64,000 nucleotides of DNA. Source: Shewanella sp. SNU WT4 (GTDB lineage: Bacteria > Pseudomonadota > Gammaproteobacteria > Enterobacterales > Shewanellaceae). The DNA lies in the NCBI RefSeq assembly GCF_006494715.1, contig NZ_CP041151.1, positions 558,001 through 622,000 on the forward strand. The letters are read 5' to 3'. The notes beneath the pieces were generated by a model. That model was not told the DNA's origin. It did no database searches and saw nothing but the letters and a program-made list of their open reading frames with translations. Below, piece after piece: positions 1 through 9,898 of the stretch (the stretch's first letter is position 1; each line of letters starts with the position of its first letter). A program made the translations under genes and the position numbers.

Positions 1-265
1 CGCGAAAAAAAGACGTTAAGTTGGTAGTTAACGCATTGATAAAGTTAGGTAACTCATCATTGTTGTGTTCTAACGTCTGGCAATATTCGCCAAAGTCATT
101 ATGGCCTAATACCCGCAAGCGGCGACACAAGCGGCTATACACCATATGTTTTTTGCGTTCAGGTAACACTATCCCTGTTTGTTGGTAAGCGAGTGTTCTT
201 ATGTACTCAAAATTTTTATCTGTCATAAGGAACTCGGGTTCATCGTCTAAATGGTTAGTACTCAT
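1..265 (-). CDS. cheR: CheR chemotaxis methyltransferase, N-terminal part (cut by window edge)
   Basis: Reading the minus strand from ATG 265 gives an open frame to the window edge. It holds the helical N-terminal domain of CheR, including a TNLTSFFR stretch that matches the conserved (T)NxTxFFR signature just before the SAM-binding domain. CheR methylates glutamates of chemoreceptors using S-adenosylmethionine. The start at 265 has a CAGGG SD six bases upstream; an ATG at 271 is the alternative. It follows the receptor gene by about 125 bases on the same strand, and that receptor ends in a CheR-tethering motif. The catalytic domain lies outside the window, so intactness cannot be judged. Confidence 0.88.
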   Translation of the reverse strand, partial: MSTNHLDDEPEFLMTDKNFEYIRTLAYQQTGIVLPERKKHMVYSRLCRRLRVLGHNDFGEYCQTLEHNNDELPNFINALTTNLTSFFR

Positions 266-391
266 GTTCATCCCTGACAGTCTGATTGGGAGTCCAAGCT
301 TCCCAATCGCTCCTTGTTATTCTTTATGTAATCGTGTGTCTACGACTCAATGAGCAGGGAATAGGCCAAAATGACCGATTCCCATCTAAGG

Positions 392-3391
392 TTAGAACTC
401 ATTCCAGTCGTCATCGTGGTGAGTTTCAAGGCCAGAGACTTTAGCGAAACTGGCCGTCTTAGTTTTGATGTTAGGTGAGTTGTTCATCGCCCCTTTACCC
501 ATAGTGAAGAAACCCAACTGACGGCGCATGCTACGCGCTTGCTCTGTCATGGCATCGCCTGCGGCAGATACTTGCTCAACCAAAGACGCGTTTTGCTGGG
601 TCATATCATCCATTTGTGACACAGCCTTATTCACCTCTTGAATACCTATGGATTGCTGATCGGCGGCCACGCTAATTTGATTAATCATCATGGCAACTTT
701 TGATACCGAATCGACTATCTCTTGCAAGGTAATACCCGATTGGTTGACTAAGGCAGTACCGTCTCTCACCTTGCCAACGCTATCGCGAATAAGCTCTTTA
801 ATTTCTTTGGCGGCGCCCGCACTACGCTGCGCCAGATTGCGCACTTCACCGGCGACCACAGCAAAGCCGCGGCCTTGCTCACCGGCTCTAGCGGCTTCAA
901 CCGCCGCATTGAGGGCTAACAAGTTAGTTTGGAAGGCAATTTCATCAATCACGCTAATAATGTCGACGATACGTTTGCTCGATTGATCGATAGCTTCCAT
1001 TGCGCTAATGGCTTGCGTCACGACTTCGCCGCCTTGGATCGCCTTAGTGTTGGCTTCTTTGGCGAGCTTATCGGCTTGCACTGCGTTTTCAGCGCTTTGC
1101 TGCACAGTAGTGGTCATTTCTTCCATGCTTGAGGCCGTTTCTTCAAGCGATGCTGCTTGCTCTTCGGTGCGCTGACTAAGATCAGCGTTGCCTTTGGCAA
1201 TTTCTTCGGCGCCAGCTGTCACTGTGGTCGCTGATTCTTGAATGCCAGAAAGCACTTCGGTTAGGCGCTGAATGGTGGTGTTAGCATCGGCTTTTAATTT
1301 GCCAAATTGACCTTGGTATTCCCCTTGGATTTCACGGGTTAAATCGCCTTTTGCCATGCCATCGAACACATTAACAACATCGGAAATCACTTCATCGGCA
1401 ATAGTGACCAGCTTATTTAAGCCATTTGAAAGGTTGAGATAGAAGCCTTCTTTACCCGCTGTTGTTAATCTTGGACTTAAATCACCAGCATTAGCCGCTT
1501 GAATGAGCGCATCGACTTCATGCTCAATGGCGACTTCGGCAGTGCGATCTGCCCACTCCACTACTGTGCCTAAACGGTTACCACTGGCGTCTGTAATAGG
1601 GTTAGCAATGATGCGGAAGGTGCGACCACCAACCACTAGTTGGCTGGTATAAGTGCTGTTGATCTTGTTTAAGATGTTGCGTTGATGGCTGGGATTTTTA
1701 TGGAAGACATCAATATTTTGCCCAATCAGTTTGTTGGCATTAAAGTTAGGCAAACTGGTGCGTATGTCGGTTTGCGCCTGATTAAACATATTAGATACCG
1801 CGCCATTCATATAAATAATGTTGCACTCGGCATCGGCAAGCATGGTATTGGCGCTGACGTTATCTAGTGCCTGACGTATGCGGGCGTTTTCACTGGCAAT
1901 GCGGGTTTCTTCCTGCTGCTTTTTCAGTTGATCAGTAATATCGTCCCACTCCACCACTGTGCCTATTTTAGTGCCATCAGGTTGCACTATAGGGTTGGCA
2001 ATAAAGGTAAAGGTGCGCTCACCTACGGTAATGCGGCTGCGATAAGTGTCCGTCATCTTAGCTAAAAGATGTCTTTGGTGCTGCGGATTGACATGGAACT
2101 TATCGATATTGGCACCCAGCAAATTATTGGCATCAAATGCGGGCAGTGATTTTTTCAGTTCAGCGTTTACATCCATAAACATCTTCTGTACAGCTTTATT
2201 GAGATAAATGATGTTGAGATCGTTATCTGCCACCATGGTATTAGCGCTGACATTATCTAACGCTTGGCGGATACGCAGGTTTTCATTGAACAAACTCTCT
2301 TGCTCATCTTTGAGTTTTAACTGCTCAGTAATATCTTCCCACTCAACCACTGTGCCTATGCGTTTGCCGCCATCAAATACAGGCGTTGCGATTAACGAAA
2401 AGACTATGCCGTTGACTGTAATATGAGTTTTATGCACTGAGGTTAATTTCTCGAGCATACTGCGCTGATGCGCTGGATTCTTATGGAAAATATCAATGTT
2501 GTTGCCAACCAATTTATCCACATTGAATTGGGGTATAGCTTGTCTCAGTGTGTTTTCATTATGTCTAAAAACTTGAGTTAAAGAGGTATTGAGGTAGGTG
2601 ATATGGTAGTTTTCATCGGCCATCATGACATTGGCTTGGCAGACATCAAGGGCTTGCTTGATGGCATTATTTTCTTTGGCAAGGGCGTTTTCTTTGGCTT
2701 CTTTCGCCAATTGTTCTGTCATATCGTCCCATTCAATCACTACCCCGAGTTTTTGCTGATTATCTTTGTCATACACTGGGCTGGCGATTAAGTTAAAGGT
2801 GCGACCACCGACTTTGAATCTGGCAGTATGGGCTGAGCTGAGATTACGAATTAAATGCTGTTGATGCGCAGGGTTTTTATGGAATTGATCCATATGACTG
2901 CCGGTTAACTGGCGACTGTTAAACGATGGGATAGCACTTTTGATATCTTGCTCAGCGTGTTGCATTAGAGTTTGTAGCGATGGATTGACGTGCATAATCA
3001 TGCCGTCAGCGGATGCGAGCATAATGCTGCCCTGGCATTTTTCTAACGCCTGATGACTAAAGCTATATTTATTAAGATTGGTCTGCAGGCTAGTGAGTGC
3101 TTGTTTGCACTGCTGCCATCCTGCCACGGCTAACTCGGGCATGGCACCTTGGCCTTGCAGGTGCAAAGAGAGTTGGCTAATAAAATTAGGTAATACACTT
3201 TCTTCTTGAGTCGCTTGATACCAACTCCAACCGAGCAAAGCTAAGCCTGCACATTGCAACGCGATTACCGCGATTTGTGGGGCATTAATGACTGTGCAAA
3301 TTAAACTTATGACTAACACCACTAAGGTAATAGTCAGCAGTTGGGTGCTTTTTACAGCTCCGGTTCCTTGATGATCTTTTGTCGCTTCCAT
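392..3391 (-). CDS. Methyl-accepting chemotaxis protein with four tandem PAS domains
   Basis: A 999-residue chemoreceptor. Residues about 16-60 form two closely spaced membrane segments with no periplasmic domain, so sensing should be cytoplasmic. Four homologous PAS domains follow (about 115-228, 245-358, 376-489, 507-620), each with a G-x-x-(I/M)-D-x-FHxNPxHQ core and a VVEW-D/E-D-x-T end. Two HAMP-like segments (about 625-712) lead to the long signalling coiled coil with its hairpin tip around 810-866 ([21 protein letters not shown]). The last five residues, DWNEF, fit the xWxxF pentapeptide that tethers CheR/CheB. It lies 21 bases after cheW and before cheR in one operon. The ligand is unknown; PAS domains of this kind often bind flavin, heme or small molecules, which the sequence alone does not decide. 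Confidence 0.93.
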   Translation of the reverse strand: MEATKDHQGTGAVKSTQLLTITLVVLVISLICTVINAPQIAVIALQCAGLALLGWSWYQATQEESVLPNFISQLSLHLQGQGAMPELAVAGWQQCKQALTSLQTNLNKYSFSHQALEKCQGSIMLASADGMIMHVNPSLQTLMQHAEQDIKSAIPSFNSRQLTGSHMDQFHKNPAHQQHLIRNLSSAHTARFKVGGRTFNLIASPVYDKDNQQKLGVVIEWDDMTEQLAKEAKENALAKENNAIKQALDVCQANVMMADENYHITYLNTSLTQVFRHNENTLRQAIPQFNVDKLVGNNIDIFHKNPAHQRSMLEKLTSVHKTHITVNGIVFSLIATPVFDGGKRIGTVVEWEDITEQLKLKDEQESLFNENLRIRQALDNVSANTMVADNDLNIIYLNKAVQKMFMDVNAELKKSLPAFDANNLLGANIDKFHVNPQHQRHLLAKMTDTYRSRITVGERTFTFIANPIVQPDGTKIGTVVEWDDITDQLKKQQEETRIASENARIRQALDNVSANTMLADAECNIIYMNGAVSNMFNQAQTDIRTSLPNFNANKLIGQNIDVFHKNPSHQRNILNKINSTYTSQLVVGGRTFRIIANPITDASGNRLGTVVEWADRTAEVAIEHEVDALIQAANAGDLSPRLTTAGKEGFYLNLSNGLNKLVTIADEVISDVVNVFDGMAKGDLTREIQGEYQGQFGKLKADANTTIQRLTEVLSGIQESATTVTAGAEEIAKGNADLSQRTEEQAASLEETASSMEEMTTTVQQSAENAVQADKLAKEANTKAIQGGEVVTQAISAMEAIDQSSKRIVDIISVIDEIAFQTNLLALNAAVEAARAGEQGRGFAVVAGEVRNLAQRSAGAAKEIKELIRDSVGKVRDGTALVNQSGITLQEIVDSVSKVAMMINQISVAADQQSIGIQEVNKAVSQMDDMTQQNASLVEQVSAAGDAMTEQARSMRRQLGFFTMGKGAMNNSPNIKTKTASFAKVSGLETHHDDDWNEF
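1532..3049 (-). repeat. Four-copy PAS domain array inside the chemoreceptor gene
   Basis: Four consecutive coding units of roughly 390 bases (about 131 codons each, PAS plus linker) repeat in the receptor gene. Each unit carries ALDxxxAN(T/V)M(V/L)AD-like starts and an FHxNPxHQR core. The two C-terminal PAS copies (residues 376-489 and 507-620) share the start [10 protein letters not shown] exactly, suggesting the most recent duplication. Confidence 0.8.
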
Positions 3392-3412
3392 GTTAAATCC
3401 TCTGCCTAGCTA

Positions 3413-3976
3413 TTAATCTTCAACGGGAGTGTCTAGTTCTAGATCTTTGATGATGTTTGATAAAGTCCCCGCATCAGGAAGACTGTCTTTACCTAGCAAC
3501 ATATTGATATCAAGCAGAATCACCATTTTTTCGGACACACTTGCAAGACCGCGAATAAAGCGTAAATCTTGGGCGTTACCAAAATCCGGAGTGACCCTAA
3601 TTTCGTTTTCCGCAATGGTAAATACATCAGACACAGCATCCACCACTATGCCTATGACTTTTTGTTGATTAGCTAACTCAACTTTAAGCACTATCACCAC
3701 AGTGGTTGAACCATAGGCTAGGCTATCAATCCCAAACCGCTCTCGCAGATCGATAATAGGGACTATGGTGCCGCGTAAATTAATCACGCCTTTAACGTGC
3801 TTCGGGGCATTAGGAATACTAGTGGTCGGTTCCCAGCCGCGAATTTCTTGCACCGCTAAAATCGGCACGCCATATTCTTCATTGGCCATCACAAAACTTA
3901 AAAACTGGTGATAGTCATGTTCTTTACTAGTGAGTATTTGGTTTTGCTCTATATTGATTGCTGTTGCTTGAGCCAT
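3413..3976 (-). CDS. cheW: Chemotaxis coupling protein CheW
   Basis: A 187-residue CheW-domain protein that links chemoreceptors to the CheA kinase in the cytoplasmic signalling array. Seen directly: the CheW fold pattern FLSFVMANEEYGVPILAVQEI, then PNAPKHVKGVINLRGTIVPIIDLRERFG, the usual core of the family, and a late VSDVFTI strand. Residues 1-20 are an extra leader compared with the shortest CheW proteins. The gene sits 12 bases after cheA and 21 bases before the four-PAS receptor, which is probably its main partner. Confidence 0.94.
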   Translation of the reverse strand: MAQATAINIEQNQILTSKEHDYHQFLSFVMANEEYGVPILAVQEIRGWEPTTSIPNAPKHVKGVINLRGTIVPIIDLRERFGIDSLAYGSTTVVIVLKVELANQQKVIGIVVDAVSDVFTIAENEIRVTPDFGNAQDLRFIRGLASVSEKMVILLDINMLLGKDSLPDAGTLSNIIKDLELDTPVED

Positions 3977-3988
3977 GACTGCCTATCC

Positions 3989-6031
3989 TTATGCCGCATG
4001 TTCTTTGTTATGCCCAATACCAGCAAGTTCAACTAAGCTGGCGACGTCAATGATTAAGGCCACTGTGCCATTGCCTAAAATAGTGGCTCCCGAAATTCCT
4101 GGGATCTTGGCATAGTTATCTTCAAGGCTCTTAATAACGACTTGTTGCTGAGCCATGAGTTCATCCACTAATAACCCGACCTTGCTATTGTTATGCTCGA
4201 CGACCATCACTAGGCCATTCTCCACTTCAGTAGCATCAGCCTTATGATTAAACTCACGAAAGACCTTGATGATGGGGACATAGTCATCGCGTAAGCGAAT
4301 GAGTTCATGTTCTTCGTTGAGACGATTTACTTTCTCGTTTTTCACTTGCAGCGATTCATAAATCGACATCAAGGGGATCACATAAATGTGCTCGCCAATA
4401 CGAATTAATTGGCCATCAAGAATCGCAAGCGTCAGAGGTAAGCGAATGGTAAAACGACTGCCATGGCCGCGTTTGGAGCTCAAATCTATACTGCCATTTA
4501 AGCTATGAATATTGCGCTTAACTACATCCATGCCGACGCCGCGTCCAGAAAGATCGGAGACTTGATCAGCGGTTGAAAAACCGGGGTGAAAGATAAGCTG
4601 ATGAATGACTTCGTCGCTGGGTTCTTCGTCGCGGCCAATAAGACCCTTTTCACGCGCTTTGGCTAAGATTTTTTCTGTGTTTAAACCGGCGCCATCATCA
4701 CTGATTTCAATAATGATATTGCCACCTTGATGGAAGGCATTGAGAGTAATATTGCCGACTTCGCTCTTACCATTAGCGCGTCTCACATCTGGTTGTTCAA
4801 GGCCGTGGTCGAGTGAATTGCGCACTAAGTGCACCATAGGGTCGACAATTTTTTCCATCACGGTTTTATCAAGTTCAGTGTCTTCACCCTTAAGTATGAG
4901 CTCGACTTTTTTACCTTGTTTTTGGCTAATATCGCGCACTAATCGTGGGAAGCGACTAAAAGCAAAGCTGATAGGGATCATCCGGATTTGCATGACGCTT
5001 TCTTGCAGATCGCGGGTGTGGGATGCCAGTTGCTCTAAGCCCAAATTGAGCATCAACATTGATTCACTCGAAATTTGCTCTTGCTGGCCTAATTGACCGA
5101 GCATGGCCTGAGTAATCACTAACTCGCCGACCATATTAATTAAGGTATCTATTTTATCTGTGCTGACGCGAATTGAACCGGATTCGGCCTTGGCCTTATT
5201 CGCTGGTGGACTGGCCATTTGTTTCGCGCGTTCAGGCGCTTCGCTAACTTCGACCAACTCTTCAATTAAGCCGTCGCAGCTGTCATTTTCAATGGTTTCT
5301 GGCACTGAGTCAGTCAGCTCTAGGTATTCGATTTGGCACTCATCAGCCACCCAATCAAATACTTCGGTAATTTTTTTAAGACTTGCTTCAGTGACTAAGG
5401 TGAGGCGCCAGCATAAATAGCAATTTTCTGGCTCAAAATCTAACAGCTTAGGCATTTCTGTTGGGAGTAACTCGACCTCAAGTTCGCCCAGTTGTCTCAG
5501 CTCAGTAAACATCAACAAGGGGTCATTGCCGCATTTGAGTATGTCTTCACCCGCAATAAAATTAATTTGCCAACGCTGCAAGTTACTCACTGCTAAGGTT
5601 GGCTCAATGATCACCGGTGCTGCTGTTACGACGTTATTGTTAGCAATGGCTAAGGCTTCATTTAACCGACGTTCCAACTCTTGCAATTGCGGATCTGAAT
5701 ATTCGCTTTCAGTCATTAAGGCATCTATCATGGCGCGTAAGACATCCACTGAGTGCAGCAGAATATCAACATGATCAGCGGTCATCTTGCGGCGTTTATC
5801 GCGAATTTCATCCAGTAAGGTTTCAAGCAAGTGAGTGAAGTTAGCAACGCCATTAAATCCAAAGGTTGCGCTGCCTCCCTTAATCGAGTGGGCGCCCCTA
5901 AAGATGGTATTGATAGCTTCATCATCTGGCTCGTCGATATTAATCGCGAGCAGTTCAGTTTCCATCGCCGCCAGGCCTTCTAGGCTTTCTTCAAAAAACA
6001 CCTGGCTGAATTGACTTAGGTCGATTTCCAT
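3989..6031 (-). CDS. cheA: Chemotaxis histidine kinase CheA
   Basis: A 680-residue CheA. An Hpt domain (1 to about 105) carries the phosphorylated His48 in RGAHSIKGGSATFGF. A P2-like region (about 150-245) should dock CheY. Dimerisation helices start near residue 287 (IDTLINMVGELV). The ATPase domain has its N box HLVRNSLDHGLE (about 401-412), DDGAGL (445-450) and GRGVGMDVV (496-504). A CheW-like domain fills about 540-675. All expected parts are present, so it should autophosphorylate and pass phosphate to the CheY encoded 14 bases upstream. Shewanella genomes usually carry several chemotaxis operons; this one has the STAS-cheY-cheA-cheW-mcp-cheR order. Confidence 0.95.
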   Translation of the reverse strand: MEIDLSQFSQVFFEESLEGLAAMETELLAINIDEPDDEAINTIFRGAHSIKGGSATFGFNGVANFTHLLETLLDEIRDKRRKMTADHVDILLHSVDVLRAMIDALMTESEYSDPQLQELERRLNEALAIANNNVVTAAPVIIEPTLAVSNLQRWQINFIAGEDILKCGNDPLLMFTELRQLGELEVELLPTEMPKLLDFEPENCYLCWRLTLVTEASLKKITEVFDWVADECQIEYLELTDSVPETIENDSCDGLIEELVEVSEAPERAKQMASPPANKAKAESGSIRVSTDKIDTLINMVGELVITQAMLGQLGQQEQISSESMLMLNLGLEQLASHTRDLQESVMQIRMIPISFAFSRFPRLVRDISQKQGKKVELILKGEDTELDKTVMEKIVDPMVHLVRNSLDHGLEQPDVRRANGKSEVGNITLNAFHQGGNIIIEISDDGAGLNTEKILAKAREKGLIGRDEEPSDEVIHQLIFHPGFSTADQVSDLSGRGVGMDVVKRNIHSLNGSIDLSSKRGHGSRFTIRLPLTLAILDGQLIRIGEHIYVIPLMSIYESLQVKNEKVNRLNEEHELIRLRDDYVPIIKVFREFNHKADATEVENGLVMVVEHNNSKVGLLVDELMAQQQVVIKSLEDNYAKIPGISGATILGNGTVALIIDVASLVELAGIGHNKEHAA

Positions 6032-6045
6032 ATCCGATAACCTTA

Positions 6046-6408
6046 TTAACCTAATACTTTGCGAACAGTGGCCAATAGCTGATCAGGGTTGAATGGCTTG
6101 ACTATCCATCCGGTTGCACCTGCTGCCCGCCCTTCTTGTTTTTTGTCGCCACCAGACTCAGTGGTCAACATCAACAGCGGGGTAAATTTGTACGCGGGTA
6201 GCGTTCTTAAGTTCCGGATTAAGGTGATGCCGTCCATCACAGGCATGTTGACGTCTGAAATCACCAAGTCATATTGCCCTTGTTGAGCCACGGTCAGAGC
6301 CTCATCGCCGTTGCAGGCCTCTGTGACATCAAACCCCGCGGTCTTCAGCGTAAAGCCAACCATTTGACGCATTGAAGCAGAATCATCCACAGCAAGTATT
6401 TTTTTCAT
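6046..6408 (-). CDS. cheY: Single-domain response regulator, CheY type
   Basis: A 120-residue stand-alone receiver domain. Acid pocket Asp8/Asp9, phosphoacceptor Asp52 (ISDVNMPVMDG), switch Thr82 (LTTE) and Lys104 (VKPF) are all present. It has no output domain, as expected for CheY, which diffuses to the flagellar switch when phosphorylated by CheA. The gene lies between the STAS gene and cheA with short gaps, so it is part of the same transcript. Position and order suggest it is the cognate partner of the downstream CheA; other single-domain regulators look similar, so motor binding is inferred. Confidence 0.92.
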   Translation of the reverse strand: MKKILAVDDSASMRQMVGFTLKTAGFDVTEACNGDEALTVAQQGQYDLVISDVNMPVMDGITLIRNLRTLPAYKFTPLLMLTTESGGDKKQEGRAAGATGWIVKPFNPDQLLATVRKVLG

Positions 6409-6419
6409 TCGATCCTTCC

Positions 6420-6701
6420 TTAGCTTGCAAATACGAGCCCTGGGAGCACGATACCCAGGTTAAGACATTGAGTTTTGAGTTCTGAGGTTCCAAGCGAAAA
6501 ACTAAGATTAACTGAGTGACGTTCGCAATCGACAGCAAGCACATGAAACATCTGCATTCCTGCGGTATCTATGGTTTTGAGTTCGCTAACATCAAGGAAT
6601 AAGACATGATCAGCGTCGAGCGCCTTAGTGATCATGGCGTAACTTTCGCTGATATTTCTGATGGTCAACGAGTGACCTAGTTTAATTGTATGTTCATCCA
6701 T
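6420..6701 (-). CDS. STAS-domain protein at the head of the chemotaxis operon
   Basis: A small STAS (anti-anti-sigma-like) protein of 93 residues from ATG 6701. The core LDVSELKTIDTAGMQMFHVL matches the STAS signature, though the usual phosphorylatable Ser is replaced: the sequence reads IDTAG, with Thr at that place. An upstream ATG at 6731 would add ten residues, but a FliA-like promoter ends at 6739 and transcription would begin at about that codon, and neither start has a strong SD, so 6701 is preferred. It is 11 bases before cheY. STAS proteins in such operons are thought to affect protein-protein switching; no precise role is known here. Confidence 0.8.
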   Translation of the reverse strand: MDEHTIKLGHSLTIRNISESYAMITKALDADHVLFLDVSELKTIDTAGMQMFHVLAVDCERHSVNLSFSLGTSELKTQCLNLGIVLPGLVFAS

Positions 6702-6738
6702 AAATTCATTCTTAAAAACGTCCGTGTACATGCAAAGA

Positions 6739-6765
6739 TAGTCGGCTATTTACACAAATTCCTTA
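6739..6765 (-). promoter_or_regulatory. FliA (sigma-28)-like promoter of the chemotaxis operon
   Basis: On the minus strand, TAAG (6765-6762) is followed after exactly 15 bases by GCCGACTA (6746-6739). The flagellar sigma-28 consensus is TAAA-N15-GCCGATAA, so 3 of 4 and 6 of 8 positions match with ideal spacing, directly upstream of the chemotaxis operon. Assignment is by pattern only. Confidence 0.5.
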
Positions 6766-6821
6766 GTTGAGCAAAATTTTCTTTTGAACCTAGGCAGTTA
6801 ACTCGTACTACATGGCGAGCT

Positions 6822-7451
6822 TTATGACTTGGTGAGTAACCTAAAATCATGGATTATTTGCGCGCTGCTCATGTCTCCTTGGCCCTGAGTATTCGCCATG
6901 GTCTTAAATACAGCCACGCGCTCACCTTGTGGATTAATTAACACCAGCGACGCACTGTGATCGACTTGATAGTCAGCGCCTGTGCCTGTCATCGCATACA
7001 CCATGCCAAGGCTCTGGGTGAGTGGATAAAGTTTGGCGTGCTCACCTGTTACCGCCACAATCTTGGGATGAAAAAAATTGCGATAATCTTGTAATTTTCG
7101 AATGCTGTCGCGCGCCGGATCAACCGACAAAAAAATGATTTGTACTGGCGCAATGGCATTTAATTGCTCATACATGCTAGAAAGTTTAGCCATAGTGGTG
7201 GGGCAAATATCAGGGCATGAGGTATAGCCTACAAATATCAAACTCCATTGTCCCAGCAAGTGCTTAGCCGTAAAGGGCGCGTCATCTTGATTAGTTAATA
7301 CAAAGTCAATAATGGGCCGCGGCTTTTCAAATTGATAGCTGGTGGTTAAGGGGTCATCCCCCCCCGTTAGGGCTTGCTGATAGCCCTGATAACTCAAGAC
7401 GCCCGCGAGCATTATGAAGCCAACAATAATTACCCCAATCAGTATGCGCAT
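6822..7451 (-). CDS. SCO1/SenC family copper chaperone for cytochrome oxidase
   Basis: A 209-residue membrane-anchored thioredoxin-fold protein. An N-terminal hydrophobic anchor (about residues 3-22) precedes the fold; the copper-binding CxxxC is in GYTSCPDICPT, and the distal His ligand is in DHSASLVLI. SCO proteins deliver or reduce copper for the CuA site of oxidase subunit II in the periplasm. It is the last gene of the cox assembly group, eight bases after the heme O synthase gene. No clear terminator was seen between it and the chemotaxis promoter downstream. Confidence 0.93.
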   Translation of the reverse strand: MRILIGVIIVGFIMLAGVLSYQGYQQALTGGDDPLTTSYQFEKPRPIIDFVLTNQDDAPFTAKHLLGQWSLIFVGYTSCPDICPTTMAKLSSMYEQLNAIAPVQIIFLSVDPARDSIRKLQDYRNFFHPKIVAVTGEHAKLYPLTQSLGMVYAMTGTGADYQVDHSASLVLINPQGERVAVFKTMANTQGQGDMSSAQIIHDFRLLTKS

Positions 7452-7459
7452 ACTTGGCC

Positions 7460-8365
7460 CTATAGGTAGTGGTCTGCTAATAATGCGAGAAATAACAGCA
7501 TCAATTGATAAATAGAAAAGCGAAATAACCCCATAGCTAAACCGGGTTGGTCATGAAACTTAAGCTGCCAAGCCTTGTAAATAAACATCAGACTTAAGGG
7601 AGTTGATAGCGCTAGATAGAGTGCGCCAGACATACCCACAATGACAGGAAATAGACAAGCAATGGCGAGTAACACTGTATAAAGCAAGATACAGGTCTTA
7701 GTAAATTCCACCCCATGAGTCACCGGCAGCATAGGGATATTGACCTTGGCATAATCATCGCGCCTATGAATGGCTAACGCCCAAAAATGCGGTGGCGTCC
7801 AAGTAAAAATAATGATGACAAGTAGTAAGCCAAAACCGTGGAATTGACCTGTCATGGCCGTCCAGCCTAATAAGGGCGGCATGGCGCCCGCTAAGCCGCC
7901 TATGACTATATTTTGCGGCGTGGCGCGTTTTAACCATAAGGTATAGATAAAGGCGTATCCCACTAAACTGGCGCAAGTTAGCCAAGCGGTTAATGGATTT
8001 ACAAGCAGGTACAGCAGGCCAAAGCCTGAGATAGCAAGGGTTATTGCAAATATCAGCGCGTGCTCTACAGAGACTCGGCCGGTGGCGACTGGGCGATGAT
8101 GAGTGCGAGCCATGCGGGCATCGATTTGCCAATCAATGAGATGGTTAATTGTGGCGGCTGCCGCTGACATTAACCCTATACCGATTAACCCTAATACTAA
8201 TGGCTGCCATGGCAGTGGCGCACTGGCTGGCACAGATAAACACATGCCGACCAGTACGGTTAGAAGCATTAAGGCCACGACTTTTGGCTTAGTGAGTTCA
8301 TAGTAATCTCGCCAAATAGTGGTGCGTGTTCTTAGGTGAAAATTTGCCGATAAGGATTTACTCAT
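7460..8365 (-). CDS. cyoE: Protoheme IX farnesyltransferase (heme O synthase)
   Basis: A polytopic UbiA-family prenyltransferase that adds farnesyl to heme B to give heme O, the precursor of heme A. The Asp-rich motif [23 protein letters not shown] and the second loop [23 protein letters not shown] are typical of CyoE/CtaB. The start at 8365 is chosen because GGAGG lies six bases upstream; the open frame goes on to 8398, but that would run into ctaA. It lies just after ctaA, the enzyme that uses its product. Confidence 0.93.
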   Translation of the reverse strand: MSKSLSANFHLRTRTTIWRDYYELTKPKVVALMLLTVLVGMCLSVPASAPLPWQPLVLGLIGIGLMSAAAATINHLIDWQIDARMARTHHRPVATGRVSVEHALIFAITLAISGFGLLYLLVNPLTAWLTCASLVGYAFIYTLWLKRATPQNIVIGGLAGAMPPLLGWTAMTGQFHGFGLLLVIIIFTWTPPHFWALAIHRRDDYAKVNIPMLPVTHGVEFTKTCILLYTVLLAIACLFPVIVGMSGALYLALSTPLSLMFIYKAWQLKFHDQPGLAMGLFRFSIYQLMLLFLALLADHYL

Positions 8366-8375
8366 AGAACCTCCA

Positions 8376-9359
8376 TTACGGGTTACGCCAGATGGCATAG
8401 TTAAGATAAATCACACTTAACAGTAAAAATGCCGCGACTAAGTTGTGGCTCACAGCAATTAGTAGCGGTAGTTGTAGCCACACATTGGCTACGCCAAGGC
8501 TGGCTTGGCACACAAGTAATAACAGCATTATGCTGCTAGCGCGTTTAAGCCTAGGCAGGCTTGCCTTGCGCTGCACTTGCCACCATAAACCCACGAGCAA
8601 CAAAGCCGTGACTAAGGCGCCAAAGCGATGAAATACATGTATGGTCATGCGCTCTGGATAAGCCAGCACCCCAAATTCAAACTGGGTATGGCCTTGAGGC
8701 AGCGGATTAAATGCCGTAAGTGGCGCGAGATTCCTCCACCAATTGGCTTCACAAATGGGCAGTTCAGTGCAGGCGAGGGCGGCATAGTTAGATGATGTCC
8801 AGCCGCCTAAGCTGATTTGCAGTATCAATACAACTAAGGCAATAACCGCCAGGGGGCGCAAGCATCTCACGCTAGTGTGAGCATAGCTTTTAGGCGGTGG
8901 TGTTAAGCGTAAATAGAATAAAAACAATAAGGATAATAAGCTAAAGCCGCCAAGCAGGTGCGCCATGACGACTATGGGCATGAGTTTTAAGGTGACAGTC
9001 CACATGCCTAATGCGCCTTGCAATAACACTAAGAGTAAAATGACTAAAGGCAGCTTTTTGGGGGAGTCGGCATTTCTAAACGCTTGAATAACGATAACAA
9101 TAATCAGTAAACCTAGACTACTTGCCAGATAGCGGTGGATCATTTCTAACCAAGCTTTAGCGGTTTCCACTGGCCGCTCAGGAAACGCTTGTTCTGCATG
9201 GGCAATATCTTGTGGCGAGCTTGGCACTAAGATTTTGCCATAGCAGCCCGGCCAATCTGGGCATCCTAGACCTGCATCTTCAAGGCGAGTATAAGCCCCC
9301 ATAAAGATCACTAATAAGGTCAGTAGTAAGGTGAGTCTGACTAACCAAGTTAATGCCAT
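8376..9359 (-). CDS. ctaA: Heme A synthase (COX15/CtaA family)
   Basis: A 327-residue membrane protein with about eight membrane spans that oxidises the C8 methyl of heme O to give heme A for the oxidase. Candidate heme ligands appear as EMIHR, MAHLLGG, HVFHR and VSHN, in the expected two-fold symmetric pattern. The [16 protein letters not shown] segment and the CTELPICE loop carry the paired cysteines seen in many CtaA proteins. Its start overlaps the stop of the preceding gene by one base (TAATG), which suggests translational coupling. Confidence 0.93.
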   Translation of the reverse strand: MALTWLVRLTLLLTLLVIFMGAYTRLEDAGLGCPDWPGCYGKILVPSSPQDIAHAEQAFPERPVETAKAWLEMIHRYLASSLGLLIIVIVIQAFRNADSPKKLPLVILLLVLLQGALGMWTVTLKLMPIVVMAHLLGGFSLLSLLFLFYLRLTPPPKSYAHTSVRCLRPLAVIALVVLILQISLGGWTSSNYAALACTELPICEANWWRNLAPLTAFNPLPQGHTQFEFGVLAYPERMTIHVFHRFGALVTALLLVGLWWQVQRKASLPRLKRASSIMLLLLVCQASLGVANVWLQLPLLIAVSHNLVAAFLLLSVIYLNYAIWRNP

Positions 9360-9898
9360 TAGCCAATCCTCGATAATTTAAGCATTTTGCGCATATCAGC
9401 AATCAAGGCCTTACCTTGGAGTAGCTCAAGCTCGATAGTGGCAGTGAGCGGATACTTCATCACTAAGGATCCTAAGGGATCGATAATCACTAAGGCTTGA
9501 TCCATGAGCCATTGTGATATTTCAGGGTTAGCGACCACCAACTCAAAATCAAAAGGTTCAAGTGCCTTAAGATCGCTGCCGCGCTGTAGCAGTACTAGCG
9601 GGCGGACTCTATCTTGATCTGGGCCTAAAGCAGTGTGCGCCTGCTTGAGGATGTAAAGTCGCTGCTGACAACGGCTATCGCATTCGTTTGGCAGTAAATA
9701 CACTATCTGCCAACGTCCTTGATAATTATTGAGCATCTTAAGTTCAGTTAAGTTTGGACTCGGTGAAATCAGCTGACCTTGGTTAGTGGCGCCTTCTTTG
9801 TAAAGATGCAAACTTAAGAATAATTTCGCCAGCAACACAGGGATGACAAACACTAGCGAAATTAACAATAAGGTGCGTTTATTATTAGTTGTAGTCAT
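9359..9898 (-). CDS. Membrane-anchored protein of the cytochrome oxidase assembly cluster
   Basis: A 179-residue protein with one N-terminal membrane segment (about 9-29) and a soluble domain. It resembles the conserved hypothetical found between the SURF1 and ctaA genes in Pseudomonas and Shewanella cox clusters. A CDSRC pair in LLPNECDSRCQQRLYIL sits where a SCO/thioredoxin-like fold would place its redox or metal cysteines, so a thiol or copper role is possible but not shown. It overlaps the SURF1 gene by four bases (ATGA) and ctaA by one base. Confidence 0.8.
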   Translation of the reverse strand: MTTTNNKRTLLLISLVFVIPVLLAKLFLSLHLYKEGATNQGQLISPSPNLTELKMLNNYQGRWQIVYLLPNECDSRCQQRLYILKQAHTALGPDQDRVRPLVLLQRGSDLKALEPFDFELVVANPEISQWLMDQALVIIDPLGSLVMKYPLTATIELELLQGKALIADMRKMLKLSRIG

